A DNA stretch of 64,000 nt from Tunicatimonas pelagia. Its GTDB lineage: Bacteria; Bacteroidota; Bacteroidia; Cytophagales; Cyclobacteriaceae. The stretch covers positions 5,894,501-5,958,500 of the forward strand of contig NZ_CP120683.1 in assembly GCF_030506325.1 (NCBI RefSeq). Reading direction: 5' to 3'. The notes beneath the pieces are model-generated. The model was not told the DNA's origin, ran no database searches, and worked only from the letters and a program-made list of their open reading frames with translations. How positions within the stretch are numbered: position 1 is the first letter of the stretch; every line of letters starts with the position of its first letter. This document shows positions 18,596 to 26,498 of the stretch, piece after piece. Position numbers and translations under genes: made by a program.

Positions 18596-20098
18596 GTCGT
18601 AATAATAGTAAAGCTGCTACTTTTTTCATCTTTGATTCTAATAACTCAAGTTGGTTTATCTCAAACTAAAGAAACTAATGCTACTGCCGAAGAACAGTAT
18701 GTGGAAGGGCTAAAGGCATTTTCTCCATCAGTTTCTGACTTTATTTACTCCGACTTTTCTGCCTTTAATTCAGTCTCACCTGAGCAATTCGTATCCACAC
18801 TTGATTCCTTAGAAGATAAATTTGAGAAGCATCTGGCTGGGTACAGCGATCGTCTGAGCCCCGAAGTAGTTAAAGATGAGCAGGTAAGTATAGCGTATTA
18901 TTTTGATCGGCTGTTACTTGAGTATCCAGCGCATCATTACACCTATACAGGTAAGCAAATACATCTTAGCAAGGATATTCAAAATCGTTTGGCTCGCCAT
19001 CATACTGATTTCAACGATACTTCTCTTCTTTCCAATGAAGACTATCGCTCTTACGTGCAGGCGTTTTTAGAACAGCAAAAGCGAGCTGAACTAGAGAAAA
19101 GTAAATACGACTCATTAGATAATCGCTGGCTAAACGCTACCTGGACGTTGATAGATCAATGGTTTGAAAACCCATTAGTCAATGAGTACTGGAAGCAAGA
19201 GTATCTCGCTAATCACATACGGGACATTGGTATTAAAAATGTAGAGCCAATTTATCAAGAGTTTATCCGTACCAGTGAAAGCTCAGACTACCAAGACAAG
19301 ATTGCTAGGCTATACAATGAACATCAAAAAAATAGAGGGTCGCATCGGATTGAAACCTACAAAACCGTGGATGGATATGATCTGGATATACACTTGTTTA
19401 TGCCCGATACGACCACTTTTAAGGCAAGTGCCCCTACGATGGTCTGTTTTCACGGCGGAAGCTGGACTGAAGGGAAGCCAGATTATTTCTTTTGGGCGGG
19501 TGACCATTACACCCAACAAGGGTGGGCAGTAGCAGTAGTCGAATACCGAATTGCGGCTCGCCACGGTACGTTGCCGTTTGCCTCGGTAAAAGATGCCCGT
19601 TCGGCTATTCGCTGGCTAAGGGAAAATGCGAAGCGGCTGAATATTGATATTTCAAAAATTGTGGCTACCGGAAACTCATCCGGAGGGCATTTATCCCTTG
19701 CGACAGCTTTGGCTGATGACTGCAACGAAACATCTGATAATGTAGAGATTAGTCCCGTACCAAATGCTCTGATAGTTATTGCCGGAGTATACGATTTGAC
19801 GGTAGAGAATGCTCAGTGGATTAGCCGGGCAGCTGAAGATGAACAAATGGTTACAGATATTTCTCCTAATCATCTAATGAAAAAAGAGCTTCCTCCCACA
19901 TTAATCATTCACGGATCACAAGACAATAACTGTCCGTACCCAACGGCTCAGTACTTTGCTACTGAGATGAAAGCTCTAGGGAATACTATTGATTTTCATG
20001 CAATTGAAGGAGCTGGTCATTTTATATGGTTTGGGGAGCATTCAGGTGAAGTAGGTCAAATAAGACAGCAATACTTAGAAGCTCTGACCTTTGATTAA
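18566..20098 (+). CDS. Exported alpha/beta hydrolase (acetyl-esterase/BD-FAE-like)
   Basis: A 510-residue protein. A hydrophobic export signal (about residues 13-32, ending LSQ) is followed by a helical N-terminal region of some 220 residues without known match, then an alpha/beta-hydrolase domain. The oxyanion motif is CFHGGSWTEG, the nucleophile elbow GNSSGGH, and the end carries LIIHGSQDNNCPYP (acid) and GAGHFIW (catalytic His). This is the pattern of BD-FAE and acetylxylan/feruloyl esterases, which remove acyl groups from polysaccharides. ATG 18566 is better than the TTG two codons earlier. Its start region lies in a heptad repeat block. It fits the saccharide-uptake setting. Confidence 0.82.
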   Translation: MDRGKLVESTVVIIVKLLLFSSLILITQVGLSQTKETNATAEEQYVEGLKAFSPSVSDFIYSDFSAFNSVSPEQFVSTLDSLEDKFEKHLAGYSDRLSPEVVKDEQVSIAYYFDRLLLEYPAHHYTYTGKQIHLSKDIQNRLARHHTDFNDTSLLSNEDYRSYVQAFLEQQKRAELEKSKYDSLDNRWLNATWTLIDQWFENPLVNEYWKQEYLANHIRDIGIKNVEPIYQEFIRTSESSDYQDKIARLYNEHQKNRGSHRIETYKTVDGYDLDIHLFMPDTTTFKASAPTMVCFHGGSWTEGKPDYFFWAGDHYTQQGWAVAVVEYRIAARHGTLPFASVKDARSAIRWLRENAKRLNIDISKIVATGNSSGGHLSLATALADDCNETSDNVEISPVPNALIVIAGVYDLTVENAQWISRAAEDEQMVTDISPNHLMKKELPPTLIIHGSQDNNCPYPTAQYFATEMKALGNTIDFHAIEGAGHFIWFGEHSGEVGQIRQQYLEALTFD

Positions 20099-20168
20099 AC
20101 GTATTGTAGTGCAAATGACATAAAACTACTACTTATATCATTATCACTGTTAAGACCCAGAGTAATTT

Positions 20169-20203
20169 TTAACTGTTACTTGTTCACTGTACATTGCCCA
20201 TTG
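20169..20203. repeat. Heptanucleotide-period repeat (5 units)
   Basis: Units TTAACTG, TTACTTG, TTCACTG, TACATTG, CCCATTG sit 24 bases upstream of the DinB start. Their T-rich strand is complementary in style to the A-rich units at 6190 and 55481. Confidence 0.65.
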
Positions 20204-20226
20204 TTTTTTACCTAACCCCTTTTATT

Positions 20227-20757
20227 ATGAAAAATCTCTTTCTCGCTGTTGCCTTCCTATGTTCCGTTAGTGCCTTTGGGCAAAGCCAGTTTCAAAATGA
20301 GACTGCTAACTTTCTAACTACAGCTTCTGACAAAATTATGCAACTGGCTGAAGCGGTTCCAGAGGATAAATACGACTGGAGTCCGCAAGAAGGAGTTCGT
20401 TCGTTTTCAGGAGTGCTGCATCACGTTGTTTCGGCCAACTACTTCTTTGCTACCAAAATGGGAGCGGAATTGCCCGAAGGCGTAAACATGGAAACGCTAA
20501 AAGATGATCTTTCTACCAAAGAAGATTACGCTGCCGCTCTAAAGCAGTCGTTTGAAGTGGTACAAGAAGCCCTGAAGAATGCCGATGAGGCATCATTATC
20601 CGAAAAAGTAGAATTCCCTTTTCCGGGAGAGTACACTGGCATGTCTACCGCCCTGATTCTATTATCTCACGCAAATGAGCACTTAGGTCAATTGATTGGT
20701 TATACTCGGATGAACGGTATTACTCCGCCTTGGAGCGAAGGGCAGGCGAGTAACTAA
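20227..20757 (+). CDS. Exported DinB-family protein
   Basis: A 176-residue product when started at ATG 20227 (MKNLFLAVAFLCSVSAFGQ), which supplies a clear Sec signal peptide; an upstream ATG at 20194 would add eleven residues and spoil it. The mature part is a DinB four-helix fold: RSFSGVLHHVVSANYFFATKM and LILLSHANEHLGQLIGYTRM supply the characteristic metal-binding histidines. DinB/YfiT proteins are metal-dependent and several are thiol S-transferases, but this one is predicted periplasmic, where thiol co-substrates differ. Function unknown. No evident operon partner. Confidence 0.82.
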   Translation: MKNLFLAVAFLCSVSAFGQSQFQNETANFLTTASDKIMQLAEAVPEDKYDWSPQEGVRSFSGVLHHVVSANYFFATKMGAELPEGVNMETLKDDLSTKEDYAAALKQSFEVVQEALKNADEASLSEKVEFPFPGEYTGMSTALILLSHANEHLGQLIGYTRMNGITPPWSEGQASN

Positions 20758-20770
20758 ATAGTGTTAGGGT

Positions 20771-20878
20771 GTTATGGTGCTAAGTATTAAATTTTCTGGA
20801 GCTTAAAGTGAAGACTCTCTAACAGTTTAAACTAAGTTACAACCCTAAACATAGAACGATTAACACCATGACACTTTA
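20771..20878. repeat. Inverted pair of the dispersed GTTATGGTRCTAA element
   Basis: GTTATGGTGCTAA at 20771-20783 faces TTAACACCATGACACTTTA at about 20860-20878, whose reverse complement TAAAGTGTCATGGTGTTAA resembles the copy at 414-436. The pair spans the convergent gap between DinB and the DUF6249-like gene and might act as a bidirectional transcript end. Confidence 0.45.
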
Positions 20879-20889
20879 CATCACTACCT

Positions 20890-21258
20890 TCAAATATTTA
20901 TCCTTTCGTTCTCTTTATTTTCGGCCTCGAGCATCCGTTTAGAAATAGCGAAGTAGGATAAGAAGCCAATAGCAATACTGACTGCCATAATTCCGAAGGG
21001 GAGCGGTGAGTCCAGATCAATACCAGGAAAGCTAATAATCATAAATCCGATTCCGGCGAATAGAATTATCAGCCCCCATTTGAGTGATTCCATCCGGTTG
21101 TTTCGTTGTTTTCTCAAAATTGCGATGGACTCTCGGTCAACGTGACCCAACTGAATCATCTTTCGGCGTAACTGATAATCAGTAATTACTTTGATAATGC
21201 TAACGATGCCGAAGAACATTGTTCCAACAATGATAGCACCAACTAATCCGTCATTCAT
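20890..21258 (-). CDS. Small membrane protein, DUF6249-like
   Basis: A 122-residue protein with three predicted membrane helices (about 5-27, 57-75, 84-104) and a basic loop (QLRRKMIQLGHVDRESIAILRKQRNNR) after the first. The arrangement and the LKWGLIILFAGIGFMI and FGIMAVSIAIGFLSYF segments match a family of small Bacteroidota membrane proteins (DUF6249), usually encoded next to ECF sigma genes. Here it is divergent from the sigma gene at 21382, sharing a 123-base promoter region. No biochemical role is known. Confidence 0.6.
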   Translation of the reverse strand: MNDGLVGAIIVGTMFFGIVSIIKVITDYQLRRKMIQLGHVDRESIAILRKQRNNRMESLKWGLIILFAGIGFMIISFPGIDLDSPLPFGIMAVSIAIGFLSYFAISKRMLEAENKENERINI

Positions 21259-21381
21259 AGTATCTTTTGGTTAATCGTGAAATAATCTTTGCCTTATCAG
21301 ACAAGGGCTTCTTAAGAAGGTTGCAGTAAGGGGCAATAATTTTCTTGCAACCTTTTATATTAATGACTGTCTAATGAGCCA

Positions 21382-21936
21382 ATGACAGATGATGTTACCC
21401 TAGTTTCGCTGGTTAAGAAAGGTAACGCGGTTGCCTTCCGGCAGTTGGTGCAGTTGCATGAGCGATTGGTATTTCACATGGTGCATCGTATTGTAAATCA
21501 GCCTGAAGATTGTGAAGATATTTGCCAGGAAGTATTTATGCGGGTATTTCAGAAGATTCATCTCTTCAATTTTCAGTCAAAACTATCTACCTGGATTGCT
21601 ACCATCGCGTATCGTACTGCTATCAACTACGCACGAAAAGAAGATAAGCATCAGACTGACGGATTAGATAAGGCAGTAACGTTACCAAACCAGGAACAAT
21701 CAGCACTGGAGCAGTTAGAGAAAAAGGCTGCTTATTCGTTTATTCACGAACAAGTTGCGCTACTTCCGGTTCATTACCGCACCGTGCTAACACTCTACCA
21801 TTTAGAAGAAATGAGCTTGCAAGAAATACAGAAGATTACTGATATGCCGTTGGGAACCGTAAAAAACTACCTGTTTCGGGCGCGGAAATTGCTAAAAGAA
21901 AAGTTAGAACCCCAATTTCAACCAGAGAGGTTATGA
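21382..21936 (+). CDS. RpoE-type ECF RNA polymerase sigma factor
   Basis: A 184-residue sigma factor. Region 2 has NAVAFRQLVQLHERLVFHMVHRI, DCEDICQEVFMRVFQKIHLF and STWIATIAYRTAINYARK; region 4 has LLPVHYRTVLTLYHLEEMSLQEIQKITDMPLGTVKNYLFRARKLL. It is a typical stand-alone ECF sigma distinct from the FecI-like one at 10.7 kb. The stop overlaps the next ORF by 4 bases (ATGA), a common coupling of a sigma to its regulator. ATG at 21382 is in the expected position. Confidence 0.9.
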   Translation: MTDDVTLVSLVKKGNAVAFRQLVQLHERLVFHMVHRIVNQPEDCEDICQEVFMRVFQKIHLFNFQSKLSTWIATIAYRTAINYARKEDKHQTDGLDKAVTLPNQEQSALEQLEKKAAYSFIHEQVALLPVHYRTVLTLYHLEEMSLQEIQKITDMPLGTVKNYLFRARKLLKEKLEPQFQPERL

Positions 21937-22328
21937 AGGATTCAGAAAAAAACGCAGTATGGCAAAAAATGTTAGATGAAGGCCAATCATTACCAAATGA
22001 TGGAAATGAGCCAGGTGCTCGAGCGTATCAGCTATTATACGAAGCTTTAAATAAGGAGCCAGATATTACTATTCCCGAAAGCTTTGCTGAAAAAGTAGTT
22101 CAGCGGGCTATGACCCAGCATTCCCAACGAGACCGTTCTATTTGGTTATTAAGCTTCATTTTAATCGCTGTCGCAATTCTTGGGTGCGGGTTCGCAATGT
22201 TCTCGCTTTATCCTAATTTCTTCCAGCTTCTGCGTAGCCAGATCAATATCTTAGGGTTTGCTGGCTTAATGTTCATTATTATTCAGGTCGCCGACTACTG
22301 GCTTATTCAGCGGAAGCAATTAATCTAA
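21933..22328 (+). CDS. Small two-helix membrane protein, probable partner of the ECF sigma
   Basis: A 131-residue protein with a polar N-terminal 65 residues and two hydrophobic helices (about 70-92 and 101-123). No zinc-binding anti-sigma motif (HxxxCxxC) is present. Position and 4-base overlap with the sigma gene suggest an anti-sigma or modulating role, with the N-terminal segment (YQLLYEALNKEPDITIPESFAEKV) facing the cytoplasm. Function is inferred from context only. Confidence 0.6.
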   Translation: MKDSEKNAVWQKMLDEGQSLPNDGNEPGARAYQLLYEALNKEPDITIPESFAEKVVQRAMTQHSQRDRSIWLLSFILIAVAILGCGFAMFSLYPNFFQLLRSQINILGFAGLMFIIIQVADYWLIQRKQLI

Positions 22329-22337
22329 ACTAATAAT

Positions 22338-23117
22338 CTACGGTTGATTTACAGCCAATATTCTTCGGGCGTCGTCAGATAACCGTTGGTAAGTCTCGGG
22401 ACGGATATAACGCTGCTGATTTACTTGCTGAGGCTGCTCGCGTCGGCAAAAATAGCTGTGGATCGACCGTCGGGGCGTATCAGTGTGGTTGTTAGTTCCG
22501 CCGTGCCAAGTATGAGAGTTAAATATGACTACCGTTCCGGCGGGAGCTTCAATTATGATTTCGTCGGGATGCGTCGCCCACGGATCTGCTAATTCTTCCT
22601 GGGGTAAAATGCCCGAGCGGTGGGTACCCGGCACCAATCGGGTAGCCCCGTTATCTTTTGTAAAGTCATCCAGTAGCCAAATTGTATTACACACTTGATA
22701 CTTATCGGGAGCAACTGTTTTGTGCCAGTCGGCGTGTAGTTTCTGATGGCCTCTGCTCGGTATTGCCGCGCGATAGTTCAGGGAAGATAATTTCAGTTGC
22801 TGCCCCAGTACGTGAGCTACTCCGGCCAACACTCGTGGGTGCGTGTAAAAAATATCAAATACTTCGCCCTTATTTACTAAATCTGCTAGGCGGTCGGCTC
22901 CTTCTTCCTTCGGATGGCGAATATGCGGCGAATCCAGCAGTTCTGCACCCGCATTTTTCCCTTCAGTTTCTAACAATGCTTGTATACGGTCACGAACGGT
23001 CTTTAACTGCGCTTCGTCCAGAATTTTCCCTAGAGAAACGTAGCCATGCTTATCTAAGAAAGCTTTTTCATTATCACGTAACAAGAATGGTTGAATAATA
23101 GGGGGTAGCGTATTCAT
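22338..23117 (-). CDS. Phytanoyl-CoA dioxygenase (PhyH) family protein
   Basis: A 259-residue Fe(II)/2-oxoglutarate-dependent dioxygenase-like protein. The iron-binding HxD is in KLHADWHK, the distal histidine in NSHTWHGGTNNHTD, and an arginine suited to 2-oxoglutarate binding follows in TPRRSIH. The flanking LVPGTHRSG is typical of the family. Members hydroxylate small molecules, including CoA esters, amino acids and ectoine; the substrate cannot be predicted. The gene converges with the sigma operon 9 bases away. A MITE lies upstream, between it and the SbtA-like gene. Confidence 0.85.
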   Translation of the reverse strand: MNTLPPIIQPFLLRDNEKAFLDKHGYVSLGKILDEAQLKTVRDRIQALLETEGKNAGAELLDSPHIRHPKEEGADRLADLVNKGEVFDIFYTHPRVLAGVAHVLGQQLKLSSLNYRAAIPSRGHQKLHADWHKTVAPDKYQVCNTIWLLDDFTKDNGATRLVPGTHRSGILPQEELADPWATHPDEIIIEAPAGTVVIFNSHTWHGGTNNHTDTPRRSIHSYFCRREQPQQVNQQRYIRPETYQRLSDDARRILAVNQP

Positions 23118-23290
23118 ACCTAAAAGGTACGAAGTTTACTTTACACTTCCATATTAGGCAGGGAGCCATGGGCTTGGGGTAGGGTGTTGAGAGGGTGTGC
23201 GGTACAAGCATAAGATAGCTACAGAAGTGTAGGTTGTTGGTTTTATAAACTTCTAAACCCCTGCGTCTTGCCCCAAGCTCCCCGCACTAA
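23118..23290. other. Intergenic stretch with a long imperfect inverted repeat
   Basis: GGGAGC (23161) and CTTGGGG (23173) on the left match CCCCAAGCTCCC (23271-23282) on the right in inverted form, with an insertion in the left arm. It may be a remnant of another small element next to the MITE. No gene is seen. Confidence 0.35.
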
Positions 23291-23451
23291 GAGCGTGTTT
23301 GGGTTTTATTTTTAGAATTTATTATGAGGTATTTTTCGGACAGACGAGACTCTTTTTGAGGAGGATAGCCTAAGCTATCGTCCGAAAAAAAGGCGAAGTA
23401 TGGGCGGAAAACAGCCATCAGAAAACTAAAGGATAAAGTTCAAACACGCTC
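23291..23451. mobile_element. 161-bp MITE-like element with TAA target duplication
   Basis: The ends GAGCGTGTTTGGGTTTTAT (left) and, in inverted form, GAGCGTGTTTGAACTTTAT (right) match at 16 of 19 positions. The element is flanked by TAA on both sides (23288-23290 and 23452-23454), as expected for a 3-bp target duplication. Inside are shorter complementary arms TTTTTCGGAC (23332) and GTCCGAAAAA (23380). It has no coding capacity. The end type and TNA duplication suggest mobilisation by an IS5-group (IS1031/IS427-like) transposase. It abuts the stop codon of the SbtA-like gene: the insertion joins TA of the target to the last base of the element and re-creates the same TAG. Confidence 0.75.
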
Positions 23452-24413
23452 TAAGTCATTTGAATAATAAACATGTACAACGGCATTCCTAATGTGATAT
23501 TTAGTGGAAACGTAATTGCTAGAGCCATTGGAATATACAGTCCAGGATTAGCTTTAGGGGCGGCGAGCTTCATGGCGGCCGGAACGGCAATATATGAGGC
23601 ACTAGCTGCCAATATGGCGAATAAAAAACGGTTACCCTCTACGTCAGTCACCGACTGGCTGATAATGGCGACAATACACCCATTAATCAGGGGAATAATA
23701 ACAGCAAACAGCAGCGAGAACCAACCGTTCTCCAGAAAGGAAGAAAGCTTTCTTCCACTGACGATTCCCATATCGAGCAGAAATACGGCTAAAAAGCCCT
23801 TGAAAATATCGGTAGTGAAGGGGGCAATACCTTCGGCCTGCTGGTCGCTGGCCAAGAAACCAATGACCAAGCTACCCAAAATCAGCAATACGCTGCCATT
23901 GGTGACTGAATGTCTAACTACTTCGTCAAAGGGCATTTGCTGGCTTTTGTTTTTATCAAAAATGGCGATGAGCAGTACTCCTACAATAATTGAGGGGGCT
24001 TCCATAAGTGCCATTACGGCCACCATATGTCCGCCAAACTCAATCTGAAGAATTTCCAGAAAAGACACGGCTGTTACGAAGGTTACAGCACTTACTGAGC
24101 CGTAGGCTGCCGCAATGGCCCCCGCATTAGGAACGCTAAGCCGACGGTTTAGAATGAAAAATGTATAAAACGAAACCCCCACGGCCAGCAAAATACCGAA
24201 CAACAGCGACCACACAATTTCCATATCGAGAGCCGAATGAGCTAGCTCCTGCCCACCCTTAAATCCAATGGAAAACAATAAGTACAGTGAAATAAACTTC
24301 GATGAGTTAGGTGGAATTTCCAGATCACTTTTAACCTGCACCGCAAAAATACCCAAGAAGAAAAACAGCAGGGCTGGATTGGTCAGATTATCAAATAGTA
24401 GATCGAGGTTCAT
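23451..24413 (-). CDS. SbtA-type sodium-dependent bicarbonate transporter family permease
   Basis: A 320-residue polytopic membrane protein with about ten helices, beginning LLFDNLTNPALLFFFLGIFA and containing the family hallmarks SIGFKGG, GAIAAAYGSVSAVTFV and FLLDMGIVSGRKL. This matches the SbtA (former DUF897) family. In cyanobacteria SbtA imports bicarbonate with sodium; in heterotrophs it may supply bicarbonate for carboxylases. No SbtB-like PII partner lies next to it. A MITE sits directly at its 3' end. The upstream side is a 600-base gene-free region. Confidence 0.85.
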   Translation of the reverse strand: MNLDLLFDNLTNPALLFFFLGIFAVQVKSDLEIPPNSSKFISLYLLFSIGFKGGQELAHSALDMEIVWSLLFGILLAVGVSFYTFFILNRRLSVPNAGAIAAAYGSVSAVTFVTAVSFLEILQIEFGGHMVAVMALMEAPSIIVGVLLIAIFDKNKSQQMPFDEVVRHSVTNGSVLLILGSLVIGFLASDQQAEGIAPFTTDIFKGFLAVFLLDMGIVSGRKLSSFLENGWFSLLFAVIIPLINGCIVAIISQSVTDVEGNRFLFAILAASASYIAVPAAMKLAAPKANPGLYIPMALAITFPLNITLGMPLYMFIIQMT

Positions 24414-24677
24414 AATGGATAGTTAGTAGGTTAGCTAGGTAGTGCAAAGATAGTGTGGTAAGTAAGAGAAGGCAAACAAGTAGTAATTTCAAATAGCAGA
24501 AAGATAAGCCTTAAGAGATACCGATATTGGCTGAAAACCTGCGTGGTAGTTAGTGAATGCGCTCATTCTTGGCTATTATTATAGCCGCTGCTAACTTGGC
24601 AGTTAGTTTTTTAGTCATTGGGCAACCGATAAGCGAAGAGCAATCGTTCTGAGAGGTCGTATACGCAGCATTTTTTC

Positions 24678-24705
24678 GACCCGCTGTTCGGGCAGGTCAT
24701 TTTTT
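24678..24705 (+). terminator. Terminator-like hairpin without an evident upstream gene
   Basis: GACCCG and CGGGCAGGTC pair around a CTGTT loop with a small bulge, followed by a run of six T residues. No + strand gene precedes it, so it may end an unrecognised small RNA or be fortuitous. Confidence 0.35.
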
Positions 24706-24803
24706 GTACCTGGCAGAAAACAGAAAAAGGGAGAAATGTAATTTTTTTAGTCAAATGGCTAATGTGGGTTTTTCTATGAGCGTGGGTGACAGGTTAGTCG
24801 TTT

Positions 24804-24837
24804 GTAAACGTATACTATACGTTTAATAAACGTTTAC
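24804..24837. promoter_or_regulatory. Operator-like palindrome cluster
   Basis: A perfect 9+1+9 inverted repeat AAACGTATA-C-TATACGTTT (24806-24824) is followed at once by TAAACGTTTA (24827-24836), a perfect 10-base palindrome of the LacI-family type; GTAAACG at 24804 and CGTTTAC at 24831 add an outer pair. It lies some 210 bases before the Crp-like gene and 390 before the SbtA-like gene. The binding protein is unknown. Confidence 0.5.
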
Positions 24838-25047
24838 TTCTACGGATGTATTTTGCTTTTTGACTGCCCAGCATTATTTTAGGCTGTGAGCAAATTACTA
24901 AAGAACACTTTACTCAGCGTGCTAACCATGATTTGTGAATGACTAATTGGGGTATATTCTACTTTCGGAATCCGTCTCTACGAACTAAATTCAGCCCCAT
25001 GATATAAGAAAAATAACGGAGACTAGTTGCCGTTATGCAATTGTTGT

Positions 25048-25641
25048 ATGCCATTTGACAACATTCAAACTTCAAAATTGAACAGCCTAGAAATATACTT
25101 TAGTAGCGTTGGATTTAGCGAATCGGAAGTGAAAAGCATCACGCAATGCTTTCAAAAAAGAACTTTTGACAAAGGGGAATTCTTTGTCAGCGAAGGAAGT
25201 TACACTTCAGAAATTGGCTATCTAGAATTTGGACAGTTTCAATTTTATTCTACAAATCAACAAGGTGACGAACGAACAAATTATATTTCACTACCAAATA
25301 CGTTTGTAGCATCTCTACTTAGTTATTTAACTGAGAAACCTGCCAGAGAAAACGTTAAGGCCATAAATCCATCTTGTCTTTGGGTTATAACCAAGAAAGA
25401 TATTCTTTCCCTACAGGAAGAAATAGCATCTTTTAAAGACTTTTATATTCAGCTTATTGAATATCAGCTATGCTGTATAGATAAGGCAAAATTTGACCTT
25501 ATTACCCTAACAGCAGAACAGCGGTATAAACAATTGATGCAAGAAGAACCCGAATTTTTACAACAAGTGCCCTTGCAATATATTGCATCAATGCTCGGTA
25601 TGACCCCAAGACATTTGAGCAGGCTAAGAGCGAAAATTTAA
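25048..25641 (+). CDS. Crp/Fnr-family transcriptional regulator
   Basis: A 197-residue protein when started at ATG 25048 (MPFDNIQTSK); the upstream TTG at 25027 falls within the CCGTTATGC boundary motif and is rejected. The N-terminal cyclic-nucleotide-binding-like domain runs to about residue 115 (QKRTFDKGEFFVSEGSYTSEIGYLEFGQF). The C-terminus has a short helix-turn-helix (PLQYIASMLGMTPRHLSRLR) typical of Bacteroidota Crp-like regulators. No Fe-S cysteine set is visible. It probably controls the small barrel-protein gene 84 bases downstream. Both genes form the first module of the cassette-like region. Confidence 0.85.
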   Translation: MPFDNIQTSKLNSLEIYFSSVGFSESEVKSITQCFQKRTFDKGEFFVSEGSYTSEIGYLEFGQFQFYSTNQQGDERTNYISLPNTFVASLLSYLTEKPARENVKAINPSCLWVITKKDILSLQEEIASFKDFYIQLIEYQLCCIDKAKFDLITLTAEQRYKQLMQEEPEFLQQVPLQYIASMLGMTPRHLSRLRAKI

Positions 25642-25725
25642 ATACACCTACATTTTCGGACATTTGTCCTGTGGGATAAATTCTAGCAGACAGAACTTTA
25701 CAGCGTAACAAATAAAAATTATGAT

Positions 25726-26181
25726 ATGCTAAAGAATGTTTTGTTGGCTGTATTGCTCACCATTGCAAGCAAAGCCTTTGCACAAGAAAAATTTCCAAAA
25801 CAAACCATAAGTATCAATGGGTTTAGAAACCCTTCCATTGGTTTAGAATACCAGCGAAATCAGGTATCGGTTCACGCTGGCTATTACCCAACCAACTTTG
25901 AAAGCGGAGTAACAACTGAATTTCTGAAAGCAGGGTTATCTTATTGGTTCTTTCCGGTTGATGAGAAAGACATTCCTTCTTCCTTTTACGTTGGTGCTTC
26001 TTATTTTAGAGGATTGACCAGGGACTATGAAGATAAAAACGCATTAGGCGTTGAAGCTGGTTTCCGATGGTACGCCTGGAAAGGCTTGAACTTTCGAATA
26101 GGTATCATTGCTTTAGCTGCTGATGGGCAAGATTTACAAATCAACCCAACCCCAAGTATCAGCTATTCATTTAAGTTTTAG
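25726..26181 (+). CDS. Small secreted beta-rich protein, probable outer-membrane barrel
   Basis: A 151-residue protein with a Sec signal peptide (MLKNVLLAVLLTIASKAFAQ) and a mature part made of alternating aromatic beta strands (VSVHAGYYPTNFE, LKAGLSYWFFPVD, FYVGASYFRGLTRDY, LGVEAGFRWYAWKGLNFRIGI), ending SISYSFKF. The terminal aromatic residue fits outer-membrane barrel insertion. No named family is recognised. It follows the Crp-like gene and is probably regulated with it. Confidence 0.6.
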   Translation: MLKNVLLAVLLTIASKAFAQEKFPKQTISINGFRNPSIGLEYQRNQVSVHAGYYPTNFESGVTTEFLKAGLSYWFFPVDEKDIPSSFYVGASYFRGLTRDYEDKNALGVEAGFRWYAWKGLNFRIGIIALAADGQDLQINPTPSISYSFKF

Positions 26182-26330
26182 CCCCGAGATGGGAGTCGAT
26201 AAGTTACGGTTTTTTTTGATTGTCGGTGTAATTGTAGTCTGCTTTTATAGCTGTTCTAACCAGTTTTGTTGATAAGTATTATGGACATTATGGATTGAAT
26301 TTAGCGAAGTTGAGATTGCAAAGAACGGCA

Positions 26331-26460
26331 TACAACACGGTGTATAATCAATAGCGGTTTAAGTGCAAACGTGATCCGCTTTTCCTTTTAAAAAGTTATA
26401 TTGTAACCTAAAAAGTAGTCGCTTAAAATCCGCTACTGCTCATGCACGAGACCGTTAGCG
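26331..26460. repeat. attC-like hairpin element B
   Basis: The left part TACAACACGGTGTATAATC followed by AATAGCGG pairs imperfectly with the right part CCGCTACTGCTCATGCACG followed by AGACCGTTAGCG. After the AAC at 26334-26336, 14 of 19 positions match the complement of the right arm, and the element ends with GTT at 26454-26456. This AAC...GTT layout is that of integron attC sites; length is about 130 bases. The DinB gene begins 39 bases later. Confidence 0.55.
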
Positions 26461-26498
26461 GTCATTGAAAATAATAAATTAAAGGGTAAATAATTAAT

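Larger units (their letters stand above)
24414..25047. other. 634-base gene-free region
   Basis: No convincing ORF was found. It holds a terminator-like hairpin (24678-24705), an operator-like palindrome cluster (24804-24837) and, at its right end, a CCGTTATGC motif (25030-25038) like the right end of the attC-like elements. The left part should carry the promoter of the SbtA-like gene. Confidence 0.5.
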
